A DNA stretch of 64,000 nt from Phycisphaeraceae bacterium (GTDB taxonomy: Bacteria > Planctomycetota > Phycisphaerae > Phycisphaerales > UBA1924). The stretch lies in NCBI GenBank assembly GCA_020639235.1, contig JACKHC010000001.1, forward strand, positions 1,674,001 through 1,738,000. Direction: 5' to 3'. Positions 42,674 through 50,330 of this stretch are shown here, piece after piece (position 1 is the first letter of the stretch; each line of letters begins with the position of its first letter). Below the pieces are notes generated by a model that searched no databases, was not told where the DNA came from, and was given only the letters and a program-made list of their open reading frames with translations. Made by a program: the position numbers and the translations under genes.

Positions 42674-44212
42674 ATGGCCAGAATCAACACAAACATCTCG
42701 AGTCTCATCGCGCAGCAGAACCTCTCTCGCGCCAACGATGACTTGAATGTCAGACTCCAGCGACTCGCGACCGGCGTCCGCCTCAACCGGGGCGCCGACG
42801 ACCCCGCGGGGCTCATCGCCGCCGAGCGATTGCGTTCGGAGCTCTCGGGCATCGAGCAGGGCATCAAGAACTCCGAGCGCGCTTCGTCCGTCATCGCGAC
42901 GGCCGAAGGTTCGCTCAACGAGGTTTCTGAACTGCTCAGCTCGATCCGGGCGCTGGTGGTCGAGGCCGCTAACACCGGCGCGATCTCGCCAGAGGAAATC
43001 GAAGCGAACCAGCTGCAGATCGACTCGGCGATCGAGTCAATCACCCGAATCAGCAACACCTCGTCATTCGCGGGGCTCAAGCTCCTCGACGGCTCGCTCG
43101 GGTACCGCCTCTCGGGTGTCGACTCAACCGACATCTCCAAGGCCAAGGTCTTCGGCGCCGCGTTCCTCGATCGATCCACGATCGATGTCGATGTCGAGGT
43201 CGTCGGGTCGGCCCAGCAGGGGGCGCTCTACATGCGTTCCAACTGGGCGTCGTCCGGCGGCACCGACGGCATTCTCCCGTCCTCCGTCACGCTCCGGATC
43301 GCCGGCCGCAACGGCGTCAATGTGCTCACGTTCACATCCGGCTCGTCCATCGACAGCGTCATCAACGCGATCAATGATCGCTCGAGCGTGACCGGTGTCG
43401 AAGCCGCACGCGTCAGCGCGGGCGATATCTCCTCGGGATTCGTGATCAACTCGGTCGATCACGGATCGGAGTCATTCGTCTCGGTCGAAAAACTCTCGGG
43501 CGGAAGCGGATACACCTTCTACAAGCTGATCAACGACACGCCCGGCCCGATCGATTGGACCATGGGCGCAACATTCACCGCGGCTGACTCCGACAGCGGA
43601 AAGGATGTGCTCGCCCTTGTCAACGGTGCACTCGCCAACGGGCGCGGGCTTGAAGTCCGACTCCGCGGGAGCGACCTCTCCCTGTCGCTCGTGCTCTCCG
43701 AGGCGTTCGCCACGACCGTCAACGGGACGCCATCGTCCTTCGATATCACCGGCGGCGGTGCGCTCTATCAGCTCGGCCCATCGGTCACCTTCAATCAACA
43801 GACAAACGTCGGAATCGACTCCATTTCGGCGTCGAGTCTCGGCGGGACGCTCATCGACGACGGCACCGGGCCCGTGCTTCAGTTCCTTGAGAGTCTCCGG
43901 TCCGGCGGTCTCAACGATCTCAAGTCCCAGAACTTCTCAAACGCCGGCGCGATCCTCGAGAGCGCGATCGACGAGATCTCAACTTCTCGCGGCCGCCTCG
44001 GTGCGTTCGAGCGGAACACCCTCGACACGAACATCCGTTCGCTTCAGGCGGCGCTCGAGAACATCACTTCGTCGGTCTCCGTCATCCGAGACACCGATTT
44101 CGCCAAGGAAACCAGCGAGCTCACTCGAGGTCAGATCCTCATCCAGGCGGGTACATCTGTCCTGGCGACATCGAACACCACCGCGCAGAGCGTGCTGCAG
44201 CTGCTCGGCTAA
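42674..44212 (+). CDS. fliC1: Flagellin 1
   Basis: A 512-residue flagellin. Terminal domains are conserved: MARINTNISSLIAQQNLSRANDDLNVRLQRLATGVRLNRGADDPAGLIAAERL at the start and VIRDTDFAKETSELTRGQILIQAGTSVLATSNTTAQSVLQLLG at the end. The middle (about 175-400) is a variable, beta-rich surface region. It is the most divergent of the three flagellins in this window and lies closest to csrA. A hairpin with GGA in its loop covers its ribosome-binding site. A terminator follows, so it is separately transcribed from flagellin 2. Confidence 0.95.
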   Translation: MARINTNISSLIAQQNLSRANDDLNVRLQRLATGVRLNRGADDPAGLIAAERLRSELSGIEQGIKNSERASSVIATAEGSLNEVSELLSSIRALVVEAANTGAISPEEIEANQLQIDSAIESITRISNTSSFAGLKLLDGSLGYRLSGVDSTDISKAKVFGAAFLDRSTIDVDVEVVGSAQQGALYMRSNWASSGGTDGILPSSVTLRIAGRNGVNVLTFTSGSSIDSVINAINDRSSVTGVEAARVSAGDISSGFVINSVDHGSESFVSVEKLSGGSGYTFYKLINDTPGPIDWTMGATFTAADSDSGKDVLALVNGALANGRGLEVRLRGSDLSLSLVLSEAFATTVNGTPSSFDITGGGALYQLGPSVTFNQQTNVGIDSISASSLGGTLIDDGTGPVLQFLESLRSGGLNDLKSQNFSNAGAILESAIDEISTSRGRLGAFERNTLDTNIRSLQAALENITSSVSVIRDTDFAKETSELTRGQILIQAGTSVLATSNTTAQSVLQLLG

Positions 44213-44268
44213 CGAGCGATAAGCACGCCGATTCTTCGGCGTGGTCTCAAGTTCGATAACTACCTCCA

Positions 44269-44303
44269 AACGCCCCGTGAGTGATGCACTCCGGGGCGTT
44301 TTC
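44269..44303 (+). terminator. Intrinsic terminator after flagellin 1
   Basis: AACGCCCCG pairs with CGGGGCGTT, with an inner GAGTG/CACTC stem separated by one bulged T and an ATG loop. The run of T is short (TTTTC). Confidence 0.75.
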
Positions 44304-44534
44304 GTTATCGCCCGCCGCACAACCGGAACATCTGTCATGCGCCGAACGCGCAGCCCCGTGCGGGTGTGCTACAGGACCGTCGGGCTGTATCGCGCTCCGG
44401 TGTGCGCCGATCCCTCGCTCTGATCGGCTCGTCATGCCGGTCGAGGGCGCGTTCCCGCCGTGGTGCGGGGCGTCCGAACGCTCACGGGCGAATCACCCGT
44501 AGCGCACGGAGGCAGGCCCCTGGATGGGCCGGGC

Positions 44535-44544
44535 ACACGGAGGT
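44535..44544 (+). promoter_or_regulatory. CsrA consensus ACACGGAGGT at the flagellin 2 SD
   Basis: The sequence matches ACANGGANGT exactly and contains the Shine-Dalgarno GGAGG 9 nt before ATG44553. No strong stem surrounds it. Confidence 0.5.
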
Positions 44545-44552
44545 TCCTTTCC

Positions 44553-46070
44553 ATGAGTCGTATCAACACGAATGTTCAGTCTCTCATCGCCCAGCGAGTG
44601 CTCGGGCAGAACAACCAGGGCCTCAACGCTTCGCTCGAGCGTCTGGCCACCGGCCTCCGCATCAACCGCGGCAAGGACGACCCCTCGGGCCTCATCGCGT
44701 CCGAGAATCTCCGCGCCGAGCAGGCCGGCCTCTCCTCGGCCCTCAAGAATGCTGAGCGCGCCGACCAGGTTGTGAACATCGCCGAAGGCGGCCTCAATGA
44801 GGTCAACGGCCTGCTCACCGAACTCCAGGGCCTCGTGACGGCTTCGGCGAACACCGCCGGCCTGTCCGCCGAGGAAAAGGAAGCGAATCAGCTCCAGATC
44901 GACTCGATCCTCCAGACCATCGACCGCATCGCCGGCGCGACGTCGTTCCAGGGCACCAAGCTGCTCAACGGCAACTTCGATTTCTCGGTCAGCGGCGTCG
45001 GCAGCGAGGTCAACTCCTTTAATGTCAACGGTGCCAAGCTCGAGTTCGAAGGCACCCGTGATGTCGAGGTCGTCGTGACCCAGTCCGCTCAGCGGGCCGG
45101 TCTCTTCCTCTCGGCCGGCGGTGCGCTCGACCTCGGCGGCGCGACCTCGACCTTCGTGATCGAGATCACCGGGTCCAAGGGCTCGCGTGAGTTCTCCTTC
45201 GCGTCGGGCACCGCTCTGGCGACCGTCGCGGACACCATCAACTCCTTCAAGGATGTGCTCGGCATCTCCGCCGATGTGTCCGGCACCGGCGTCCGCCTCG
45301 ACTCCATCGAGTTCGGCTCCGACGAGTTCGTCTCGGTGAAGGTGGTCAACACCGGCAACATCGCCGGCGCCAACGTGGGTATCTACCAGTACAACACGAC
45401 CGATACCTCCACCGCCAACACCACGATCCTCTCGACCTACGCCAACGCTTCGACCAAGGTCACCGACGAGGGTCAGGATGTCGGCGCGACGATCAACGGC
45501 CTGGTTGCCACCACCAAGGGCACCACCGCTCGCGTGAACTCCGACTTCCTCGATGTCCAGCTCGACATCACCGACAACGACGCCCAGACCCTGACGAACT
45601 TCACCGCCTTCACCATCACCGGTGGCGGAGCCGAGTTCCAGCTCGCTGGTCAGGTCGATATCGCCGGCAAGGTCGCGCTCGGCATCCAGAATGTTGCCGC
45701 ACGCGAACTCGGCCGGGTCGAGGACGGCGGCACCGACTACAACCTCCAGGACCTGGGCGCCGGCAAGGGCCTGAACCTGGTCGACGGCGACCTCTCGGTC
45801 GCTCAGAAGGTGATCTCCGAGGCGATCAAGAACGTTTCGCAGCTCCGCGGCCGACTGGGTGCCTTCCAGGCCAACACCGTCGGCGCGACCGTCCGCTCGC
45901 TGGGCATCGCCCTCGAGAACACGGCGGCGGCTGAGTCGGTCATCCGCGATGCGGACTTCGCGACCGAGACCGCCTCGCTGACCCGCTCGCAGATTCTGGC
46001 CGCCTCGGCCCAGAACACCCTGCAGCAGGCCAACTTCCAGCCGCAGTCCGTTCTGCAGTTGCTCGGCTAA
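44553..46070 (+). CDS. fliC2: Flagellin 2
   Basis: A 505-residue flagellin. The N-terminus (MSRINTNVQSLIAQRVLGQNNQGLNASLERLATGLRINRGKDDPSGLIASENL) and C-terminus (ESVIRDADFATETASLTRSQIL...QPQSVLQLLG) are canonical. It is much closer to flagellin 3 than to flagellin 1; the two share central phrases such as TITGGGAEFQLAGQVDIAGKVALGIQNVAARELGR. Its codon use is the most strongly C-ending of the three, consistent with the highest expression, so it may be the major filament protein. An SD GGAGG precedes the ATG. Confidence 0.95.
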   Translation: MSRINTNVQSLIAQRVLGQNNQGLNASLERLATGLRINRGKDDPSGLIASENLRAEQAGLSSALKNAERADQVVNIAEGGLNEVNGLLTELQGLVTASANTAGLSAEEKEANQLQIDSILQTIDRIAGATSFQGTKLLNGNFDFSVSGVGSEVNSFNVNGAKLEFEGTRDVEVVVTQSAQRAGLFLSAGGALDLGGATSTFVIEITGSKGSREFSFASGTALATVADTINSFKDVLGISADVSGTGVRLDSIEFGSDEFVSVKVVNTGNIAGANVGIYQYNTTDTSTANTTILSTYANASTKVTDEGQDVGATINGLVATTKGTTARVNSDFLDVQLDITDNDAQTLTNFTAFTITGGGAEFQLAGQVDIAGKVALGIQNVAARELGRVEDGGTDYNLQDLGAGKGLNLVDGDLSVAQKVISEAIKNVSQLRGRLGAFQANTVGATVRSLGIALENTAAAESVIRDADFATETASLTRSQILAASAQNTLQQANFQPQSVLQLLG

Positions 46071-46118
46071 TCGCGGGCCCCGGGCCGGATCGGCCCGATA
46101 ACTCTTGACCCCAACCCC

Positions 46119-46156
46119 GCGCCCCGGTGATTCTCACCGGGGCGCGTTTCATTTTT
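46119..46156 (+). terminator. Intrinsic terminator after flagellin 2
   Basis: Perfect 12-bp arms GCGCCCCGGTGA and TCACCGGGGCGC with a TTC loop are followed by GTTTCATTTTT. Confidence 0.9.
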
Positions 46157-46207
46157 GCCGATCGCCGTTTCGTTATCGGAACGCCGTGTTCGGCCCAGAT
46201 AACCAAC

Positions 46208-46215
46208 TCCGATAA
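46208..46215 (+). promoter_or_regulatory. Possible sigma-28 -10 element TCCGATAA before flagellin 3
   Basis: The octamer differs from the FliA -10 consensus GCCGATAA at one base and lies 35 nt before ATG46251. No TAAA-type -35 is found at the expected distance. Confidence 0.35.
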
Positions 46216-46250
46216 GCGGGTACCAACACCAACCCCCCGGAGTATGCGTC

Positions 46251-47804
46251 ATGAGTCGCATCAACACGAATGTCTCGTCCCTCATCGGGCAACGAGTGCT
46301 CAACCAGAACACCTCATCGCTCAACCAGTCGCTCGAACGACTGAGCACCGGCCTTCGGATCAACCGCGGCAAGGACGATCCAGCGGGGCTTATCGCCTCG
46401 GAGAACCTGCGGTCCGAGAAGTTCGCGCTCGGGCAGGCGATCAAGAACGCGGAGCGCGCCGATCAGGTCGTCTCCATCGCCGAGGGCGGATTGCAGGAGA
46501 TCTCCAATCTCCTCACCGAGTTGCAAGGGCTCATCACCCAGACCGCCAACACCGGCGGCATCTCGAAAGAAGAACGCGAAGCCAACCAGTTGCAGATCGA
46601 CTCCATCCTCCAGACCATCGACCGCGTCGCGTCGGCCACGAGCTTCCAGTCGCTCAAACTGCTCAACGGCGGCTTCGACTACCAGACTTCCGGCGTCGCG
46701 GATGAGGTTGCTTCCTTCAAGGTGCACGGAGCCAAACTGAATCCGGGCGACTCGCGCGACGTCAATGTCATCGTCACCGCATCGGCGCAAAAAGCCGGCT
46801 TCGTGCTCTCTTTCGGAGCGACGAGCGTCGATCTGAACTCCGCGACCGATCGTTTTGTCTTCGAACTCACCGGCACGCAGGGCGCACGCGAGTTCTCGTT
46901 CGCGTCGGGCACGCCGCTGACGGAGATCATCGCCGCGATCAACTCCTTTAAGGATGTCACGGGTGTCGAGGCGTCCATCTCGGGCACAACGGCTATCCGA
47001 GTCGAGTCAACCGAGTTCGGCACCGATGAGTTCGTCTCTGTCCGCGTCGTCGATGACGGAAGTATCGCATCGGGCAACGGCATCTACTCACTCCTCGCGA
47101 ACGATGCCTCATCCGCCGACACCGTCGCCGCCCCCACGGCGTTCTCCAACGCATCCAACAAAGTCACCGATCGGGGTCAGGATGTGGGTGCCGTCATCAA
47201 CGGCATCGTCGCCACCACCAAGGGCAAGACCGCGCGAATCGACACCGATTTCCTCAAGGTCGAGCTCGAGCTCGAGTTCGACACCGGGTCCGTCAACGCC
47301 AACGCTGCGGTCCTCGGCTCGCTCAGCGCCTTCACCATCACCGGTGGCGGCGCCGACTTCCAGCTCGCTTCCAGGGTCGATATCGCGGGCAAGGTTTCGC
47401 TGGGTGTCCAGAATGTCGCCGCACGCGAACTCGGACGCAGCACGACCGATGTCTCGGGCAACAACGCGACAGTCTTCCTCTCGGACCTCTCGACCGGCGG
47501 CTCGCTCAATGTCGTTGATGGCGACCTCACCGCGAGCCAGAAGGTCGTCGGCCAGGCCATCAAGGACCTGTCCTCGCTCCGCGGCCGCCTCGGCGCCTTC
47601 CAGAAGAACACGATCGGCGCCACGATCCGTTCGCTCGGTATCTCGCTCGAGAACACCACCGCCGCCGAGTCCGTCATCCGCGACACCGATTTCGCGGGCG
47701 AAACCGCAGACCTCACCCGCGCACAGATCCTCGTGAACTCCAACACAAATGTGCTCTCAATCGCCAACTCGCAGCCCCAGGCCGTGCTTCAGCTCCTCGG
47801 CTAA
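46251..47804 (+). CDS. fliC3: Flagellin 3
   Basis: A 517-residue flagellin with canonical ends: MSRINTNVSSLIGQRVLNQNTSSLNQSLERLSTGLRINRGKDDPAGLIASENL and ESVIRDTDFAGETADLTRAQILVNSNTNVLSIANSQPQAVLQLLG. Its variable region aligns along most of its length with flagellin 2, so the two come from a tandem duplication. It has its own upstream gap with a CGATAAG element and a GGAG ribosome-binding site, and its own downstream terminator. Confidence 0.95.
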   Translation: MSRINTNVSSLIGQRVLNQNTSSLNQSLERLSTGLRINRGKDDPAGLIASENLRSEKFALGQAIKNAERADQVVSIAEGGLQEISNLLTELQGLITQTANTGGISKEEREANQLQIDSILQTIDRVASATSFQSLKLLNGGFDYQTSGVADEVASFKVHGAKLNPGDSRDVNVIVTASAQKAGFVLSFGATSVDLNSATDRFVFELTGTQGAREFSFASGTPLTEIIAAINSFKDVTGVEASISGTTAIRVESTEFGTDEFVSVRVVDDGSIASGNGIYSLLANDASSADTVAAPTAFSNASNKVTDRGQDVGAVINGIVATTKGKTARIDTDFLKVELELEFDTGSVNANAAVLGSLSAFTITGGGADFQLASRVDIAGKVSLGVQNVAARELGRSTTDVSGNNATVFLSDLSTGGSLNVVDGDLTASQKVVGQAIKDLSSLRGRLGAFQKNTIGATIRSLGISLENTTAAESVIRDTDFAGETADLTRAQILVNSNTNVLSIANSQPQAVLQLLG

Positions 47805-47844
47805 GACCGACTGAGCTGGGGCACTTCGAGGGGTTGGTTTGGTG

Positions 47845-47881
47845 GACGCGACGGCTCAGTGTGGGCCGTCGCGTCGTTTTT
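47845..47881 (+). terminator. Intrinsic terminator after flagellin 3
   Basis: Perfect 11-bp arms GACGCGACGGC and GCCGTCGCGTC with a 9-nt loop are followed by GTTTTTC. It ends just before the convergent pgi stop. Confidence 0.9.
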
Positions 47882-47891
47882 CATCCGCGCG

Positions 47892-49316
47892 TCAGACCAC
47901 GAAGTCGGTCCGGCGAAGCGTCGAGCCGACTTTGTCGTTCCACTCGCTGTACCCCTCGCGCCCCATCAGCCCGAAGGTCGCTTTCTTGCCTGTCTCCACC
48001 GCGGGCTGATCGTACGCGTCGATGCCGAGCATCAATCCCGCGTAGGCCGTCGCCATCTGCCACAGCCAGATGAACTCGCCCACATGGTGCGCATCGATCT
48101 TCGGCCAGCGGATCGTGAAGTTCGGTCGGTGCGACTCCACCAGCGCGTACTCCGTCGCACGCTTCTCGGCATTGAGCAGCACCGAATACTTCTTGCCCTC
48201 CAAATACTCGATGGCCTCCACGCCCAACCCGCTGGGAATCGTCATGTCGCCAGCGCCGAAGGACTCCACCTCCATCAATCCGAACACCTTGTCGTTCGGA
48301 CCCTCGCGGTACAACTGCACCTGAGAGTGCTGATCCGTCGTCCCCAGCGCCTTGATGGGCGTGAATCCCGCGAACACCTGCCGCCCGCCCTTGTCGTGCA
48401 GCTTGCCGAGCGACTCCGCCCACAACTGGCGGAACCAGTCCGCCAGCAGATACAGCGAGTTCGCGTACGGCATCAGCACATGGTTCACTTTCCCGTTCTC
48501 TCGCCCGAGGCGCACGAGGAGCGTCGCCAGCATCGCCGCCGGGTTCTTGGTCAGATCTGCTACCCGGCATCGCTTGTCCATCGCGGCCGCGCCGTCGAGC
48601 AGCCCGTCGATATCGATCCCGCACATGGCGGCGCTGAACAATCCAACCGGAGAGAGCACGCTGAACCGACCGCCCACTCCTTCCGGAACCGGCAGCGTCG
48701 TGTACCCCTGCGAGTCGCAGATCGAGCGCATCGTCCCCTTCTCCGGGTCGGTGATCGCCACGATGTTCTTCGCGTGTCTCGCCTGCCCGAGCGACTCGAT
48801 GAGCATCGCGCGAATCGTCATGAACTGCGCCGCCGTCTCCGCCGTCTCGCCGCTCTTGCTCACGACATTGAACAGCGTCCGCTCCAGTTTCGGGTCCGTC
48901 GCCCGGCAGTATGCCAGCACCGACCCCAGGTACGCCGGGTCCACATTGTCCACCACGAACAACCTCGGGCCCTGCCGCTTGCCGCCATCCATCAGGTTGT
49001 GCGTGAACGGATTGAGCGCCGATTGCAGCGCGATGTTGCCCAGCGCCGAGCCGCCGATGCCCAGCACCACCATGTTGTCGAACTTCCCCGCGCACTCGTG
49101 CGCCACGCGCTTCACCGCGCTCACATGCGCTCCCCGCATCGGATCGTGCGGCAATCCCCGCCACCGCTCCCAACCCGTGTTGCGGGTTTTCTCGAGCGAT
49201 GCCGTCAGGCGCGTCGCTTCCTGCGCCGAGGGCGAGCCCGCAGCGATAGACGCCGCATCAAGCCCATGCGATGGGACGCGATCATTCAGACAGTTGGCGT
49301 AGTCGATGGTCAGCAT
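47892..49316 (-). CDS. pgi: Glucose-6-phosphate isomerase
   Basis: Interconverts glucose-6-phosphate and fructose-6-phosphate in glycolysis and gluconeogenesis. The 474-residue product has the SIS-fold phrases VVLGIGGSALGN, NVVSKSGETAETAAQF and ITDPEKGTMR, and the later LGTTDQHSQVQLYREGPNDK with catalytic-region residues. The size suits the shorter bacterial form. ATG49316 is preceded by TATCCT at 6 nt and no SD, so the message is probably leaderless. It is divergent from the HMA lipoprotein gene across only 72 bp. Confidence 0.95.
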   Translation of the reverse strand: MLTIDYANCLNDRVPSHGLDAASIAAGSPSAQEATRLTASLEKTRNTGWERWRGLPHDPMRGAHVSAVKRVAHECAGKFDNMVVLGIGGSALGNIALQSALNPFTHNLMDGGKRQGPRLFVVDNVDPAYLGSVLAYCRATDPKLERTLFNVVSKSGETAETAAQFMTIRAMLIESLGQARHAKNIVAITDPEKGTMRSICDSQGYTTLPVPEGVGGRFSVLSPVGLFSAAMCGIDIDGLLDGAAAMDKRCRVADLTKNPAAMLATLLVRLGRENGKVNHVLMPYANSLYLLADWFRQLWAESLGKLHDKGGRQVFAGFTPIKALGTTDQHSQVQLYREGPNDKVFGLMEVESFGAGDMTIPSGLGVEAIEYLEGKKYSVLLNAEKRATEYALVESHRPNFTIRWPKIDAHHVGEFIWLWQMATAYAGLMLGIDAYDQPAVETGKKATFGLMGREGYSEWNDKVGSTLRRTDFVV

Positions 49317-49322
49317 CCGCGC

Positions 49323-49328
49323 AGGATA
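49323..49328 (-). promoter_or_regulatory. -10-like box TATCCT, 6 nt before pgi ATG
   Basis: Minus-strand TATCCT-GCGCGG-ATG. The same hexamer with the same spacing occurs on the other strand before the divergent gene. Confidence 0.55.
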
Positions 49329-49376
49329 CCGCGCCCCTCCCACTCCCCCCCGCCCCCCATCCCCATTCGTCGTCGC

Positions 49377-49382
49377 TATCCT
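49377..49382 (+). promoter_or_regulatory. -10-like box TATCCT, 6 nt before ATG49389
   Basis: Plus-strand TATCCT-GTTGCC-ATG. It mirrors the pgi box. Confidence 0.55.
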
Positions 49383-49388
49383 GTTGCC

Positions 49389-49781
49389 ATGAAACGCACA
49401 CTCTTCATCGTTGCAGCCGCGTTCGCCCTCTCGCTCTCGGCCTGCGCTTCCAACAAGACCACCGCCATCGAGCCCGACATCGCGATGGACCCCGTCGCCA
49501 CCGACCGGGCCAACACCTACGCCTACGCCGTCCGCGGCATGGCGTGCGAGAACTGCGCGGGCCACCTCAAAGAGGTGATCGAGCAGGTGCCGGGCGTGCA
49601 GGGCGCCGATGTTGATTTCGCGTCCAGCCGCGCGTGGGTCCGCGTCGATCCCGCAAACCCCGCATCGTCCGACTCGATCCGCGAGGCCGGCACGAAGTAC
49701 ATGTACGAGCACATGGGGCTCGAGTACGACCCCGATTGCCTCGACCCCGAGAACCGCGAGCGCATCCGCAAGGGCGGTTGA
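49389..49781 (+). CDS. Lipoprotein with heavy-metal-associated (HMA) domain
   Basis: A 130-residue lipoprotein: signal peptide with lipobox LSAC (16-19), a short linker, then an HMA domain with GMACENCAGHLKEV (Cys53 and Cys56) and VPGVQGADVDFASSRAWVRVDP. A C-terminal helix and acidic tail follow. HMA domains normally bind Cu or Hg in the cytoplasm or on P-type ATPases; here the lipid anchor places one outside the inner membrane. An SRPBCC gene follows 53 nt downstream. Confidence 0.85.
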   Translation: MKRTLFIVAAAFALSLSACASNKTTAIEPDIAMDPVATDRANTYAYAVRGMACENCAGHLKEVIEQVPGVQGADVDFASSRAWVRVDPANPASSDSIREAGTKYMYEHMGLEYDPDCLDPENRERIRKGG

Positions 49782-49834
49782 ACAACGAGCCCGAGTCGCA
49801 AGCGAGGGGTAACACCCCCGACACGAGGACCCAC

Positions 49835-50290
49835 ATGCCAGGCACCGTCAAACTCCACCGCGTCTTCAAAGCGCCGCCCGCCCGCGTCTACAAGGCGTTC
49901 ATCGACCCCGACGCGATGGTGAAGTGGCTCCCGCCGCACGGTTTCACGGGCAAGGTCCACGCCATCGACGCCCGCGTCGGCGGCTCGTGCAAGATGTCGT
50001 TCACGAACTTCGGAACGGGCAGCAGCCATTCATTCGGGTGCGTCTACCAGGAGATGAAGCCCGGCGAAGTGCTGCGCTATGTCGACAAGTTCGACGACCC
50101 CAACCTGCCCGGCGAGATGCAGGTTACGATCATCTTCAAGAAGGTGATGGGGGCATGCGGCACCGAGTTGAGCATCACGCAGGAGGGCATCCCCGATGTC
50201 ATCCCGACGGAGATGTGCTACCTCGGGTGGCAGGAGTCGCTGGCGATGCTCAAGAACCTCGTCGAACCGGAGATCCCCGACGGGGAGTGA
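49835..50290 (+). CDS. SRPBCC/AHSA1-family protein
   Basis: A 151-residue START-like fold protein. LHRVFKAPPARVYKAFIDPDAMVKWLPPHGFTGKVHAIDARVGGSCKMSF and a late CYLGWQESLAMLKNLVEPEI are typical of the AHSA1 (activator of Hsp90 homologue 1-like) branch of SRPBCC. These proteins bind hydrophobic ligands in a large cavity; ligands are generally unknown. The gene is 53 nt downstream of the HMA lipoprotein on the same strand and 40 nt upstream of the SDR gene. Confidence 0.88.
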   Translation: MPGTVKLHRVFKAPPARVYKAFIDPDAMVKWLPPHGFTGKVHAIDARVGGSCKMSFTNFGTGSSHSFGCVYQEMKPGEVLRYVDKFDDPNLPGEMQVTIIFKKVMGACGTELSITQEGIPDVIPTEMCYLGWQESLAMLKNLVEPEIPDGE

Positions 50291-50317
50291 ACGACGGGTC
50301 GGACTCGTCGACAGGCC

Positions 50318-50323
50318 TACGAT
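50318..50323 (+). promoter_or_regulatory. -10-like box TACGAT, 7 nt before GTG50331
   Basis: TACGAT, seven bases, then GTG. It supports GTG50331 as the start of the SDR-DUF2867 gene. Confidence 0.5.
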
Positions 50324-50330
50324 CATCGCG

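Larger units (their letters stand above)
44213..44552 (+). other. 340-bp gene-free region between flagellins 1 and 2
   Basis: It contains a small hairpin (44224-44242, CACGCCGA arms), the flagellin 1 terminator (44269-44303), three CGATAA[G/C] elements (44217, 44254 and, inverted, 44304), and the flagellin 2 leader with a CsrA consensus at its SD. The promoter of flagellin 2 is not evident: a GCCGATCC at 44406-44413 resembles a sigma-28 -10 but lacks a matching -35. Confidence 0.5.

Noticed and set aside
42209..46250. Complete sigma-28 promoters for the flagellins
   Set aside because: GCCGATAA-like -10 elements exist, but no TAAA -35 lies at the proper distance, so only the -10 resemblance is reported.
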